Source of the DNA: Clostridium sp.
GTDB taxonomy: Bacteria; Cyanobacteriota; Vampirovibrionia; Gastranaerophilales; Gastranaerophilaceae
Length of the DNA stretch: 63,894 nucleotides
Reading direction: 5' to 3'
NCBI GenBank assembly: GCA_018362895.1
Contig: JAHALR010000008.1
Coordinates: forward strand, 1-63,894
The notes under the pieces were generated by a model. It was not told the DNA's origin. It searched no databases and worked only from the letters and a program-made list of their open reading frames with translations. Numbering within the stretch: position 1 is the first letter of the stretch; every line of letters starts with the position of its first letter. This document shows positions 44,179 to 53,163 of the stretch, piece after piece. Position numbers and translations under genes: made by a program.

Positions 44179-44850
44179 ATGAGATTATTCAAACCGCACG
44201 AATTGCCGGGCACACTCATATGCGTTGAAGGAATAGATGGTTCAGGAAAATCCACTCAGCTGGCAATATTGCGAGACTGGCTTAAATCAAAAAAATTAGA
44301 TGTAATTTTCACCGAGTGGAATTCTTCAGATTTAATTTCCCAGACAACAAAAAAAGCAAAGAAGAAAAACCTTCTTAGCCCACGAACATTTAGCCTGCTT
44401 CATGCAGTAGATTTTGCCGACAGACTTGAACAAATAATCATTCCCGCTTTAAAATCAGGTTTTATAGTTCTTGCTGACAGATATGTTTATACAGCATTTG
44501 CCCGTGATGTTGCAAGAGGAGTAGATAAAGATTGGGTAAGAAACATGTACGGATTCGCAATAAAACCTGATCTCGCTCTTTATTACAGCATATCTGCTGA
44601 AATTTCACTGGAAAGAATTTGTGCAAACAGAGCACCTTCCTTCTATGAAGCAGGGATGGATTTGAAACTGAGCAATAATCCATATAAAAGCTATGTTATA
44701 TTCCAAAGCAGAGTAAACGAAGAATATTCAAATATGGTAGATGAATTTGGTCTTGTAAAAATAGATGCAAATAATACTATCCACTCTAAACAAGTGCTTT
44801 TGAGAAAATATGTTACAGAGCTTTTAAACCAAAAAGGAATAAACATATAA
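44179..44850 (+). CDS. Thymidylate kinase-like protein, first of a tandem pair
   Basis: Encodes 223 aa. The fold of TMP kinase is clear: P-loop VEGIDGSGKSTQ (residues 17-28), FADRLEQIIIPAL and the DRYVYTAFARDVARG base-binding motif near 97. The canonical EPGGT loop after the P-loop is replaced by TEWNSSDLIS, and there is no typical lid sequence. It may be a dTMP kinase with a changed substrate loop or another nucleotide kinase. GAGG lies 9 bp before the ATG. It overlaps its paralog by one base (TAATG). Confidence 0.8.
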   Translation: MRLFKPHELPGTLICVEGIDGSGKSTQLAILRDWLKSKKLDVIFTEWNSSDLISQTTKKAKKKNLLSPRTFSLLHAVDFADRLEQIIIPALKSGFIVLADRYVYTAFARDVARGVDKDWVRNMYGFAIKPDLALYYSISAEISLERICANRAPSFYEAGMDLKLSNNPYKSYVIFQSRVNEEYSNMVDEFGLVKIDANNTIHSKQVLLRKYVTELLNQKGINI

Positions 44851-45518
44851 TGGAAAACAACTGTAATAACAATCATAAAGGTCTTCTTATAGTAATAGAA
44901 GGAACTGACGGCTCAGGAAAATCAACCCAGATAGAGCTTTTAAAACGTTGGATAGAAGATAAAAGCTATGGATGCATGGTTTCTGAATGGAAAACATCCA
45001 GATTGATTGCAAACGTAATCGATGATGCAAAAGATAGGAACCTGCTTAATGCAACAACATTTAGCCTTTTATATGCAGCAGACTTCGCAGACAGACTCGA
45101 GAATACGATTATCCCTGCACTGGATTCAGGATTTGTTGTACTTCTAGATCGTTACACTTATACAGCATTTGCAAGAGATGTAGTTAGGGGATTAGACATA
45201 GACTGGGTAAAAAAACTATACAACTATGCTCCTCAGCCAGATCTTGTCTTCTACCTGGATATGCCAATTGATATTCTTTTAAAAAGAGTTATTGGAACAA
45301 CAGGTCTTGATTATTGGGAATCAGGAAGAGACATCGGACTGAGTACCGATTTTTATGAAAGTTTCAAAATATATCAAGGCAAATGTCTTGAAGAATATAA
45401 TAAAATGAAACCTGAATATAACTTTGTCAGTATTGACGGAACACTTCCTGTACAGGATATTAATAAAATTATGGTAGAAAAAGTTGAACAACTCCTTAAT
45501 TCAGGACGTCTGGATTAA
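44850..45518 (+). CDS. Thymidylate kinase-like protein, second of a tandem pair
   Basis: Encodes 222 aa, clearly homologous along its whole length to the gene it overlaps. P-loop IEGTDGSGKSTQ (residues 15-26), SEWKTSRLIA in place of EPGGT, FADRLENTIIPAL and DRYTYTAFARDVVRG. The tight coupling and similar size suggest two subunits of one heteromer or two substrate specificities. No canonical tmk is in the window, so whether one of these is the cellular dTMP kinase is open. Confidence 0.8.
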   Translation: MENNCNNNHKGLLIVIEGTDGSGKSTQIELLKRWIEDKSYGCMVSEWKTSRLIANVIDDAKDRNLLNATTFSLLYAADFADRLENTIIPALDSGFVVLLDRYTYTAFARDVVRGLDIDWVKKLYNYAPQPDLVFYLDMPIDILLKRVIGTTGLDYWESGRDIGLSTDFYESFKIYQGKCLEEYNKMKPEYNFVSIDGTLPVQDINKIMVEKVEQLLNSGRLD

Positions 45519-45565
45519 AATCTAAAAATCTGTGTAAAAAAAACACAACAAAACATAGCAAAATT

Positions 45566-45594
45566 TTCTCAGTCATGATACAAACATGTATAAT
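45566..45594 (+). promoter_or_regulatory. Promoter of gatC
   Basis: TTCTCA (45566-45571), a 17-nt spacer and a perfect TATAAT (45589-45594). The start would be near 45601, leaving a short leader with TTGGAG before the ATG at 45619. Confidence 0.6.
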
Positions 45595-45618
45595 AAATTA
45601 TTTTGGTTGGAGTAAAAA

Positions 45619-45900
45619 ATGATTACCATAAAAGATGTAGAACATGTAGCAAAACTTGCGAGACTTGAGCTTAATGAAGAAGAAAAAGTTAAATTCTCAA
45701 AACAGTTAGGTGACATTTTAAAATATGTTGAACAAATGAATAAAGTTGACACAACAAACGTCGAGCCGATGAGTCATGCAATTCCGATTGTGAACGTAAT
45801 GAGGGAAGACAAGGTTGTGTCAGAACAGACAAAAGAAGAACTTATGGCAAATGCGCCCGCAGAAGAGGACGGGTTCTTCAGGGTCCCGAAAATAAACTAA
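45619..45900 (+). CDS. gatC: Glutamyl-tRNA(Gln)/aspartyl-tRNA(Asn) amidotransferase subunit C
   Basis: Encodes 93 aa. Small subunit of GatCAB, which amidates Glu-tRNA(Gln) or Asp-tRNA(Asn). Typical N-terminus (VEHVAKLARLELNEEEK), LGDILKYVEQMNKVDT and the C-terminal NAPAEEDGFFRVPKI. gatA and gatB are not adjacent. GGAG lies 7 bp before the ATG and a strong terminator follows, so it is monocistronic. Confidence 0.95.
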   Translation: MITIKDVEHVAKLARLELNEEEKVKFSKQLGDILKYVEQMNKVDTTNVEPMSHAIPIVNVMREDKVVSEQTKEELMANAPAEEDGFFRVPKIN

Positions 45901-45905
45901 GATTC

Positions 45906-45939
45906 AAAAAGCTTAGAGGTTCTGCCCTCTAAGCTTTTT
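45906..45939 (+). terminator. Intrinsic terminator after gatC
   Basis: AAAAAGCTTAGAGG (45906-45919) pairs with CCTCTAAGCTTTTT (45926-45939), a 14-bp perfect stem with a 6-nt loop and its T-run in the right arm. Confidence 0.92.
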
Positions 45940-45984
45940 AACTATAAGGAAAAGTATCAGATTATAACAGACAAGGGGTATCGT

Positions 45985-47595
45985 ATGACAACTAAGTACA
46001 TTTTTGTAACAGGCGGTGTTGTTTCATCACTGGGTAAAGGAATAGTAGCAGCATCACTGGGCAAACTTTTAAAGTCCAGAGGTTTTTCGGTTGTAATACA
46101 AAAATTTGACCCTTACATAAATGTAGATCCTGGCACAATGAGTCCTTTTCAGCATGGTGAAGTGTTCGTAACCGATGATGGAGCCGAAACTGATCTTGAC
46201 TTAGGCCACTATGAAAGATTTACTGACACATCATTGGGTAAAGTAAACAATGTAACTTCAGGCTCTATATATCAGACAGTAATAAAAAAAGAGAGAAAAG
46301 GTGAATATTTAGGAGCAACTGTACAAACTATCCCTCATATCACAAACGAAATTAAATCAAGAATCAAAAAAGCAGCATCTCAATTCAAACCTGACTTTCT
46401 AATCATAGAAATTGGAGGTACAATCGGTGACATAGAAAGTTTGCCTTTTATTGAATCAATAAGACAGTTCAAAACCGAAATAGGATTTGGAAACAGCATA
46501 AATATCCATGTAACTTTAATTCCATACCTTCCAACTTCAGGAGAGCTCAAAACAAAACCCTCACAGCATAGTGTTTCTGTTTTAAGAAGCTATGGATTAC
46601 AGCCGGAGATTTTAGTTTGTAGAACGTCAAAACCAATCCCTAAAAAAGAAAAAGAGAAACTTGCCCTATTTTGTTCAGTTCCTGTTGATGCAGTTATAGA
46701 GTGTAAAGACTTAAAATCAATATACGAAGTGCCTCTTGCACTCGAAGAGCAAAATATGGCTCATGTTGTACTTCAAAGATTACAACTTCTTGATAAAAAG
46801 CCAAATCTTGACAGTTGGAAAAAACTTGTGGATACAATTAAAAATCCGACAAAAACCTTCAAAATCGCAATTGCAGGTAAGTATACAAATCTATCTGATG
46901 CATACATCTCTGTTGTTGAAGCATTAAAACATGCAGGATATGCTCACCATGCAAAAATTGACATAAAATGGATCAATTCAGAAGAATGTACAGATATAAA
47001 AAAAGCAAAAGAAATTCTTAGCGATGTTGACGGACTTGTCGTACCAGGAGGTTTTGGAATCAGAGGAATAGAAGGCAAATTGAATGCAATAAGATATGCA
47101 AGAGAAAATAACCTTCCATTTTTGGGACTCTGTCTGGGTATGCAATGTGCCGTAATCGAATACTCCAGAAACGTAGTAGGCTTAAAAGAAGCTAATTCAA
47201 TGGAATTCAATGAAGGAACGCCGTATCCTGTTATAGATATTATGCTGGAACAAAAAAACATAGAGAATATGGGTGGAACAATGAGACTCGGTAAGTATGA
47301 CTGTGTGTTGAAAAAAGGAACAAAAGCCTTTGACGCATACGGAAAAGTCAAAACAATCTCAGAACGACACAGACATAGATATGAAGTAAATAATGAATAT
47401 AAAGACCAAATTGAAAAAGCAGGACTTGTTTTTTCTGGTATGTCTCCTGACGGACAACTTTGTGAAATAGTGGAATATCCAAAAAATGACTGGTTTGTTG
47501 CATGCCAGTTTCATCCTGAATTCAAATCAAGACCTGAACATCCACACCCCTTGTTTGCAGGCTTAATAAATGCTATAAATAATAAGAAAAAATAA
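45985..47595 (+). CDS. pyrG: CTP synthase
   Basis: Encodes 536 aa, full length. Makes CTP from UTP with glutamine as amide donor. The synthase domain starts with KYIFVTGGVVSSLGKGI (P-loop) and DPYINVDPGTMSPFQHGEV; the class I glutamine amidotransferase has the nucleophile in LGLCLGMQ near 380 and the HPEF His near 512. AAGGGG lies 7 bp before the ATG. Stands alone between terminators. Confidence 0.97.
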   Translation: MTTKYIFVTGGVVSSLGKGIVAASLGKLLKSRGFSVVIQKFDPYINVDPGTMSPFQHGEVFVTDDGAETDLDLGHYERFTDTSLGKVNNVTSGSIYQTVIKKERKGEYLGATVQTIPHITNEIKSRIKKAASQFKPDFLIIEIGGTIGDIESLPFIESIRQFKTEIGFGNSINIHVTLIPYLPTSGELKTKPSQHSVSVLRSYGLQPEILVCRTSKPIPKKEKEKLALFCSVPVDAVIECKDLKSIYEVPLALEEQNMAHVVLQRLQLLDKKPNLDSWKKLVDTIKNPTKTFKIAIAGKYTNLSDAYISVVEALKHAGYAHHAKIDIKWINSEECTDIKKAKEILSDVDGLVVPGGFGIRGIEGKLNAIRYARENNLPFLGLCLGMQCAVIEYSRNVVGLKEANSMEFNEGTPYPVIDIMLEQKNIENMGGTMRLGKYDCVLKKGTKAFDAYGKVKTISERHRHRYEVNNEYKDQIEKAGLVFSGMSPDGQLCEIVEYPKNDWFVACQFHPEFKSRPEHPHPLFAGLINAINNKKK

Positions 47596-47669
47596 CAGCA
47601 CCCTTGTTTTATATACCTTTTTTCGGGGTATACATGATATAGGAAGACATAACAGTATAGGAGTGTACA

Positions 47670-48476
47670 ATGAATATTCTAATCTCAAACGATGACGGTC
47701 TTATGGCAAACGGCATAAGAGCTTTGACTGAAGCTTTAAGCTGTGAGCATGATGTATACGTAATTGCACCTGACAGAGAAAGAAGTGCAGCCGGTCATTC
47801 ATTGACACTTCATACTCCATTGAGAGTAGAAGAACTCGATCCGAAATTCGGAGCAAAAAGAAACTGGGTCACAACAGGTACACCTGGAGACTGTGTAAAA
47901 ATAGGACTAAGTGCCATACTTGAACCACATGAAATGCCGGACTTAGTTATATCAGGAATAAATCACGGACCAAATCTTGGCGCAGACATACTTTACTCAG
48001 GAACTGTAAGCTGTGCTCTTGAAGGTGCAATGCTTGGTTTTCCGGCCATTGCAACTTCACTTGCGGGACTACATTGTGAACTTGAAAACTTTACTTTTGC
48101 GGCAAACTTTATGGCTAAATTTGTCGATAAAATAAAAGAAATAAACTTTCCCCAAAAATCAATACTAAACATAAATTTCCCTTCCCTTGAGGAAGAAGAT
48201 GTAGCAGGAATTGCAATCACAAAATTGGGAACAAGAATGTTCACAAGCAAATATGACAAAAGAATTGATCCCAGAGGTAAGATCTATTACTGGCTTGCAG
48301 GTGAATTAATTGAATATGATGAAAATGACGGAACAGATATTAACGCCGTTCGAATGAACAAAGTCTCTATCACTCCTATCACTTTTGAAATGACACATCA
48401 AAGTATCATGAAAGATTTAGAAAAGGCATTTTGTGGTGAAACTTCATGCAATTGGTTTTCATCAAATAATGAATAA
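47670..48476 (+). CDS. surE: 5'/3'-nucleotidase SurE
   Basis: Encodes 268 aa. Metal-dependent nucleoside monophosphate phosphatase. The metal site is ISNDDG at residues 4-9; APDRERSAAGHSLT, GTPGDCVKIGL and VISGINHGPNLGADILYSGTV are all canonical. TAGGAG precedes the ATG. The last 15 residues, with three Asn/Ser and a Cys, extend beyond the usual end. A partial hairpin TATACC/GGTATA (47612-47632) upstream may be the pyrG terminator. Confidence 0.95.
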   Translation: MNILISNDDGLMANGIRALTEALSCEHDVYVIAPDRERSAAGHSLTLHTPLRVEELDPKFGAKRNWVTTGTPGDCVKIGLSAILEPHEMPDLVISGINHGPNLGADILYSGTVSCALEGAMLGFPAIATSLAGLHCELENFTFAANFMAKFVDKIKEINFPQKSILNINFPSLEEEDVAGIAITKLGTRMFTSKYDKRIDPRGKIYYWLAGELIEYDENDGTDINAVRMNKVSITPITFEMTHQSIMKDLEKAFCGETSCNWFSSNNE

Positions 48477-48557
48477 TTAATTAGAATAATCCGTTAACAA
48501 AAACATATATTTGGCATATAATATCCATAAAATAAACATTATTTGAGGATTTTATAT

Positions 48558-49682
48558 ATGTCAAAAATTAGAGTATTGACAGTATTCGGAACAAGACCTG
48601 AAGCCATAAAAATGGCTCCTTTAGTAAAGGAGCTGGAAAAACACCCTGAAGTTTTTAAAAGCATTGTCTGCGTAACCGCACAGCATAGACAAATGTTAGA
48701 TCAGGTGCTAAAACTTTTTGATATCAAGCCGGATTTTGATCTGAATATCATGAAGCCAAACCAAGATTTATGGAAAGTTACGGCAGAAGTTCTTTTATTA
48801 ATGAAAGATGTAATCGAAGAATCTCATCCGGATATTGTTCTTGTACATGGAGACACAACAACATCTATGGCTGCTGCACTTTCGTCATTTTACGCAAGAA
48901 TTCCAGTAGGACATGTAGAAGCAGGTCTTAGAACTTTTGACAAATATTATCCGTTCCCTGAAGAAATAAACAGAGTTTTTGCGGATGCAGTTTGTTCTTA
49001 TCATTTTGCACCGACAGAAACAAGTATAGAAAACCTAAAAAAATCAGCTATTGCTGACACTCATATTTATAAAACAGGCAACACAGTAATTGATGCACTT
49101 CTTCATACTGTTGAAAATAACAAAGCAGATTTGAGTTATATAGGGTTGAATCCTGATTTAAAAACAATACTTTTAACTTCACACAGAAGAGAAAATTTTG
49201 GAGAACCGATAAAAAATATCTGTAAAGCAGTACTTGAACTTGTAGAAAAAAATAAAGATATACAGGTTGTTTATCCTGTACATTTAAACCCTAATGTTCA
49301 AAAGCCTGTTTATGAACTTTTGGATAAAAAAGAAAGAATTCATCTGATTGAACCTATGGAATATGCTCCTTTTTCAACATTGATGAAAGAATCTCATTTA
49401 ATTATGACTGATTCAGGTGGAGTCCAAGAAGAAGCACCCTCACTAGGTAAGCCTGTCTTGGTTCTTCGTACTACCACAGAAAGACCTGAAGCCGTAGAAT
49501 ACGGAACAGTAAAACTCGTTGGAACAAATAAAGATGATATAGTTTCAGAAGTGCAAAAACTTTTAGACAATGAAGAAGAATATAAAAAAATGTCTGAAGC
49601 AATCAACCCTTATGGAGACGGGCTTGCAAGCCAGAGAATTGTGGAAATTATAAAAAAAGAATTCTCTTCCAAACTTGACTGA
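48558..49682 (+). CDS. wecB: UDP-N-acetylglucosamine 2-epimerase (non-hydrolysing)
   Basis: Encodes 374 aa. Interconverts UDP-GlcNAc and UDP-ManNAc. Seen are VFGTRPEAIKMAPLV at the start, TAQHRQMLDQVL, VHGDTTTSMAAALSSFY, GHVEAGLRT, TSHRRENFG and DSGGVQEEAPSLGKPVLVLR. The ATG at 48558 has GAGG at 9 bp; a TTG 15 bp earlier lies in the ribosome-binding site. UDP-ManNAc made here is the expected donor for the WecG-type transferase at 31011. Confidence 0.95.
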   Translation: MSKIRVLTVFGTRPEAIKMAPLVKELEKHPEVFKSIVCVTAQHRQMLDQVLKLFDIKPDFDLNIMKPNQDLWKVTAEVLLLMKDVIEESHPDIVLVHGDTTTSMAAALSSFYARIPVGHVEAGLRTFDKYYPFPEEINRVFADAVCSYHFAPTETSIENLKKSAIADTHIYKTGNTVIDALLHTVENNKADLSYIGLNPDLKTILLTSHRRENFGEPIKNICKAVLELVEKNKDIQVVYPVHLNPNVQKPVYELLDKKERIHLIEPMEYAPFSTLMKESHLIMTDSGGVQEEAPSLGKPVLVLRTTTERPEAVEYGTVKLVGTNKDDIVSEVQKLLDNEEEYKKMSEAINPYGDGLASQRIVEIIKKEFSSKLD

Positions 49683-49690
49683 TTGACAGA

Positions 49691-50383
49691 TTACCACTGA
49701 ATAATCACAACACCTGAATGCCCGTTTGAGGCTCTGGCACTTATGTTTTTATTGTTTTCATCAAACAAGCCGCCTTGACCGTATTTGGCTGATTTAGGTA
49801 TATCATATAAATAATGATACTTTTCCGGTATGTGATATTGAATAGTCTCGACAATTCCTCCGGCAGGTGTCATTCTTGTCGACTTAGAACCTCCTGCTGC
49901 TTTTATTTTTAGGGCATCAACAGTTGTACAAGAACCATCTTTTGCATCGATAAACTTGTTATCGTCATCTACATAAGTGCCTTTTCCACCTTTGCCTATA
50001 TTTATAACAATTACCGGTTCTGAAATAGGCTTATGCTTTGATATTATTTGACCGGATTTGCCGCTTCCGTAAGGAGTTGCGCCACCACCTCCGCCAATAG
50101 CAAGGACAAAGAATCCTGCATTAATTTTAGGGCGTGAAAAAATACAACTGTTTGAAATTGTTGTTCTTACAAGCCTTTTTTCACCGTTATTAATCTTATA
50201 AAGCTTTGCAACATGTCTGCCCTGATTATCAAGACTGCACACAAAACGTCCTCTTGCATATTTTGAAGCATGAGCAATATAGTGATTTAAAAAAACAGGT
50301 TTTAACACAATTTTAAAAAGAGATATTAATAATGCTAAAGAAAAGATTATTATCAATGCTGTTTTAATTTTTTGTTTAGACAT
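49691..50383 (-). CDS. Membrane-anchored glycine-rich protein, unknown function
   Basis: Encodes 230 aa. N-terminal TM helix (ALIIIFSLALLISLFKIVL, about 8-27), then an extracytoplasmic part that becomes Gly-rich after about residue 95 (AIGGGGGATPYGSGKSGQI, NIGKGGKGTYVD, AAGGSKS) and ends in GHSGVVIIQW. The same architecture, glycine-rich loops closed by GVVIIxW, is found in surface and phage-tail-like glycine-rich domains. No cleavable signal or enzyme motif. Converges on wecB with an 8-bp gap and no visible terminator. Confidence 0.7.
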   Translation of the reverse strand: MSKQKIKTALIIIFSLALLISLFKIVLKPVFLNHYIAHASKYARGRFVCSLDNQGRHVAKLYKINNGEKRLVRTTISNSCIFSRPKINAGFFVLAIGGGGGATPYGSGKSGQIISKHKPISEPVIVINIGKGGKGTYVDDDNKFIDAKDGSCTTVDALKIKAAGGSKSTRMTPAGGIVETIQYHIPEKYHYLYDIPKSAKYGQGGLFDENNKNISARASNGHSGVVIIQW

Positions 50384-50489
50384 GAATCACCCGCTCAAAG
50401 TACAATCATTCTAATATTTTTCATTTGTATTTGCAAGATAATAGTTTATGTTGATATAATTAACCTTGTACATAAAAATGGAGAATATT

Positions 50490-50771
50490 ATGACACAAGT
50501 AAGAGCAAGCCACCTTCTTGTTAAAACAGAAGAAGAAGCAAAATCACTCAGAGAAGAAATCATTAACGGCAAAAAATTCGAAGATGTTGCAGCAGAAGTT
50601 TCTATGTGCCCATCAGGTGCAAACGGCGGAGACCTTGGCTTTTTTGGAAAAGGTGTAATGGTTAAAGAATTCGAAGATGCTGCTTTTTCCATGAATGTAG
50701 GTGATTTGTCAGAACCTATCCAAACTCAATTCGGCTGGCACCTGCTTTATTTAACAGACAAACAAGACTAA
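50490..50771 (+). CDS. Parvulin-type peptidyl-prolyl isomerase
   Basis: Encodes 93 aa, a lone PpiC/rotamase domain without signal peptide: VRASHLLVKTEEEA, FEDVAAEVSMCPS, GGDLGFFGKGVMVKEFEDAAF and TQFGWHLLYL. It resembles cytoplasmic E. coli PpiC. The ATG at 50490 is chosen because GGAGAA lies 4-5 bp upstream; an earlier in-frame ATG would add eight residues. The pepP gene starts 5 bp after it, so they form an operon with the methyltransferase gene. Confidence 0.93.
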   Translation: MTQVRASHLLVKTEEEAKSLREEIINGKKFEDVAAEVSMCPSGANGGDLGFFGKGVMVKEFEDAAFSMNVGDLSEPIQTQFGWHLLYLTDKQD

Positions 50772-50776
50772 TTAAT

Positions 50777-52411
50777 ATGCTTAAAAAATTAAGAGAAATT
50801 TTATTAAAAAAAGACATTGATTATCTTCTTATAAATACAACAGATGAGTTTCTTGTTGAATATAATGAACTTTCAAACTGTGCAAGATATTTTGTAACAG
50901 GTTTTTCAGGTTCAACAGGTGATGCATTGATATCAAAAAATAAACTATGGTTGTTTGTTGACGGAAGATATCATCAGCAGGCTGATAATGAAGTAGACCA
51001 CAACACAACAGAAGTCGTTAAACTTCAATTAGGTCAATCTTTCTTAAATGAATTATCCGAAAGAATTGAAGCCGGAAGCAAAATCGGTGTAGTTTCAAAA
51101 AAAATTTCTCTTAATTTTTATAAATTATTAAAAACAAAATTGTCAAAAAAGCAATGTAAAATTACTTCACTTGATGAAGATCCGGTTGAATCAATACAAC
51201 AACTTACAACAAGCGATAATGGAAAAGCAGTAGAAAAAATTGATATTGAAATTTCAGGAATCAGTGCAGATGAAAAATTCAAAATGCTGTCCAAAAAACT
51301 CAAAAAAAGAGAAGCATATTTCGACTCAAACCTTGAAAATATTGCATATTTAACTAATTGCAGACAATACAAAACGCCTTTTTCATCTGTTTTCAAAGCC
51401 AAAGCTGTTATTACAAAAGAAAAAGCAATTATATTTAGTAATGAAAAATTGGCTGACAATATAGGTAAGTTTTTTGAAGTTCGACCGTTATCCGAATTTG
51501 ACAAAGCATTCAAATCGTACACAATAGTACTTTTTAATCCCTCAACAATAAACTATTATGATTATAAACTGATAAAATCAAAAGCTCTTGAAGCCCGCAA
51601 AGATTTCCTTAAAGAGATGAAATCAGTAAAAAATAATAAAGAAATAGCTCATTTTAAAAAGAATTTCATAAGAACAGACAATGTAGTAAATAAAGCTTTT
51701 GAATTAATCAAGACAAAAAACAACCTTTCTGAAAAAAGCTTGTCAGATAACGTTGAAAAAGAATTTAAAAACCAGGGTGCAAAACAGTTGAGTTTCAAAA
51801 CTATTCTTGCTTCCGGAAAAAATTCTTCAATCATACATTATTCACACCCTGATGAAAATGTAAAAATACAAAACGGTGACTTTATTCTTCTGGACTGTGG
51901 AGGATATTTTGAAGGTGGTTATTCAACGGACATAACAAGAACTTTTGTAAAAGGCACCCCCTGTGAACTACAAAAAAGAGTATACACCACAGTTATGCGG
52001 ATGTTTCTTAACGCATACAATTACAAAGTTACAAACAAAACCACAGGCCATACATTGGATAGAGTTGCAAGAAAAATTCACAAACAATCAGGACTGAAAG
52101 ATTTCAATTTCAATCACGGACTTGGTCACGGAGTTGGAATAAGTGTGCATGAAAATCCACCGACAATTTCTTCTGGAGTTTTTGGAAAACGTGTATTAAA
52201 AGAAAATATGGTATTTACAATTGAACCAGGTTTATACAAACCCGGTTTTGGAGGTGTAAGACTGGAAAATACCGTATATTTAACAAAAGAAAAGGGACAA
52301 CTAAAAATAAAATCATTTTCACATGTTCCTTTTCAAGAACAAGCAATCGATTACAGCCTTCTGAATAAACAGGAGCAACAATGGCTAAATGAATGGCAGG
52401 CAGGGAAATAA
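50777..52411 (+). CDS. pepP: Xaa-Pro aminopeptidase (M24 family)
   Basis: Encodes 544 aa. Removes N-terminal residues next to proline. Two creatinase-type N-terminal domains (about 1-285) precede the pita-bread catalytic domain with metal ligands in LLDCGGYFEGGYSTDITRT, GLGHGVGISVHENPP, FTIEPGLY and GGVRLENTV. The three-domain build resembles the long APP1-like form rather than E. coli PepP; the gene symbol is used in the broad sense. Overlaps the next gene by one base (TAATG). Confidence 0.93.
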   Translation: MLKKLREILLKKDIDYLLINTTDEFLVEYNELSNCARYFVTGFSGSTGDALISKNKLWLFVDGRYHQQADNEVDHNTTEVVKLQLGQSFLNELSERIEAGSKIGVVSKKISLNFYKLLKTKLSKKQCKITSLDEDPVESIQQLTTSDNGKAVEKIDIEISGISADEKFKMLSKKLKKREAYFDSNLENIAYLTNCRQYKTPFSSVFKAKAVITKEKAIIFSNEKLADNIGKFFEVRPLSEFDKAFKSYTIVLFNPSTINYYDYKLIKSKALEARKDFLKEMKSVKNNKEIAHFKKNFIRTDNVVNKAFELIKTKNNLSEKSLSDNVEKEFKNQGAKQLSFKTILASGKNSSIIHYSHPDENVKIQNGDFILLDCGGYFEGGYSTDITRTFVKGTPCELQKRVYTTVMRMFLNAYNYKVTNKTTGHTLDRVARKIHKQSGLKDFNFNHGLGHGVGISVHENPPTISSGVFGKRVLKENMVFTIEPGLYKPGFGGVRLENTVYLTKEKGQLKIKSFSHVPFQEQAIDYSLLNKQEQQWLNEWQAGK

Positions 52412-53163
52412 TGGAAGAAATAACAAGTGTTTCAAATTCTAAAATTAAAGAAACGGCAAAACTCCATCAAAAAAAATATAGAAATGAAACCGGACTTTTT
52501 TTGCTTGAAGGTCATAAACCTATTTTAGAAGCTTTTCTTGCAGGTATAGAAATAAAAACAGTTTTCACAACAGAAAAACACATAGAAAAATTTGATTTTA
52601 TAAAAGAAAAAATCATTCTTGTTTCTCAGGCTGTTTTAGAAAAGCTTTCCACAACTGAAAGCATGCCGGAAGCAGCAGCTATTGCAACACAAATAAAATA
52701 CTCGAAAGATATCCTTAAAAATAAGAAAAGAATTCTTCTTGTTGAAAATATAAAAGATGCAGGAAATCTGGGAACACTGATAAGATCAGCATGTGCATTT
52801 TCCATGGACGGAATAATTCTTTGCGGCGAAACGGTTGATATTTACAATCCAAAAGTTATACGTTCAACAGTCGGAGCCTTGTTTAAACTTCCGATAATTA
52901 AATTATCTCTGGATGAAACAAAAGAATTTTTTAAAAATTCAAAACTCATTGCAACAGTGGTTAACTATAAAGATACAATTCACCCTGAAAAAATTAGTTA
53001 CAAAGAGCCGTTTATTCTGATGTTAGGGTCAGAGGCTAACGGGTTAACCAAAGAAGCAATAAATTTATCTGACATAAAAACAACCATTCCTATATCCTCA
53101 ACCACAGAATCTTTAAATCTAAGCACAGCTGGTTCTATTCTCTTGTATATAAGTTCAAGATAA
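52411..53163 (+). CDS. SpoU/TrmH family RNA 2'-O-methyltransferase
   Basis: Encodes 250 aa. N-terminal substrate-binding domain (about 1-90; YRNETGLFLLEGHKPILEA) followed by the trefoil-knot SAM domain with motif 1 (DAGNLGTLIRSACAF), motif 2 (LMLGSEANGLT) and motif 3 (TTIPISSTTESLNLSTAGSI). It probably methylates ribose in 23S rRNA or tRNA; the exact site is unknown. The ATG at 52411 overlaps the pepP stop and has AGGGAAA before it. A longer in-frame start would overlap pepP by 19 bp. Confidence 0.93.
   Translation: MEEITSVSNSKIKETAKLHQKKYRNETGLFLLEGHKPILEAFLAGIEIKTVFTTEKHIEKFDFIKEKIILVSQAVLEKLSTTESMPEAAAIATQIKYSKDILKNKKRILLVENIKDAGNLGTLIRSACAFSMDGIILCGETVDIYNPKVIRSTVGALFKLPIIKLSLDETKEFFKNSKLIATVVNYKDTIHPEKISYKEPFILMLGSEANGLTKEAINLSDIKTTIPISSTTESLNLSTAGSILLYISSR

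Noticed and set aside
47612..47632. Hairpin TATACC/GGTATA after pyrG as a firm terminator
   Set aside because: Short stem and no T-run directly after it; kept only as a note under surE.
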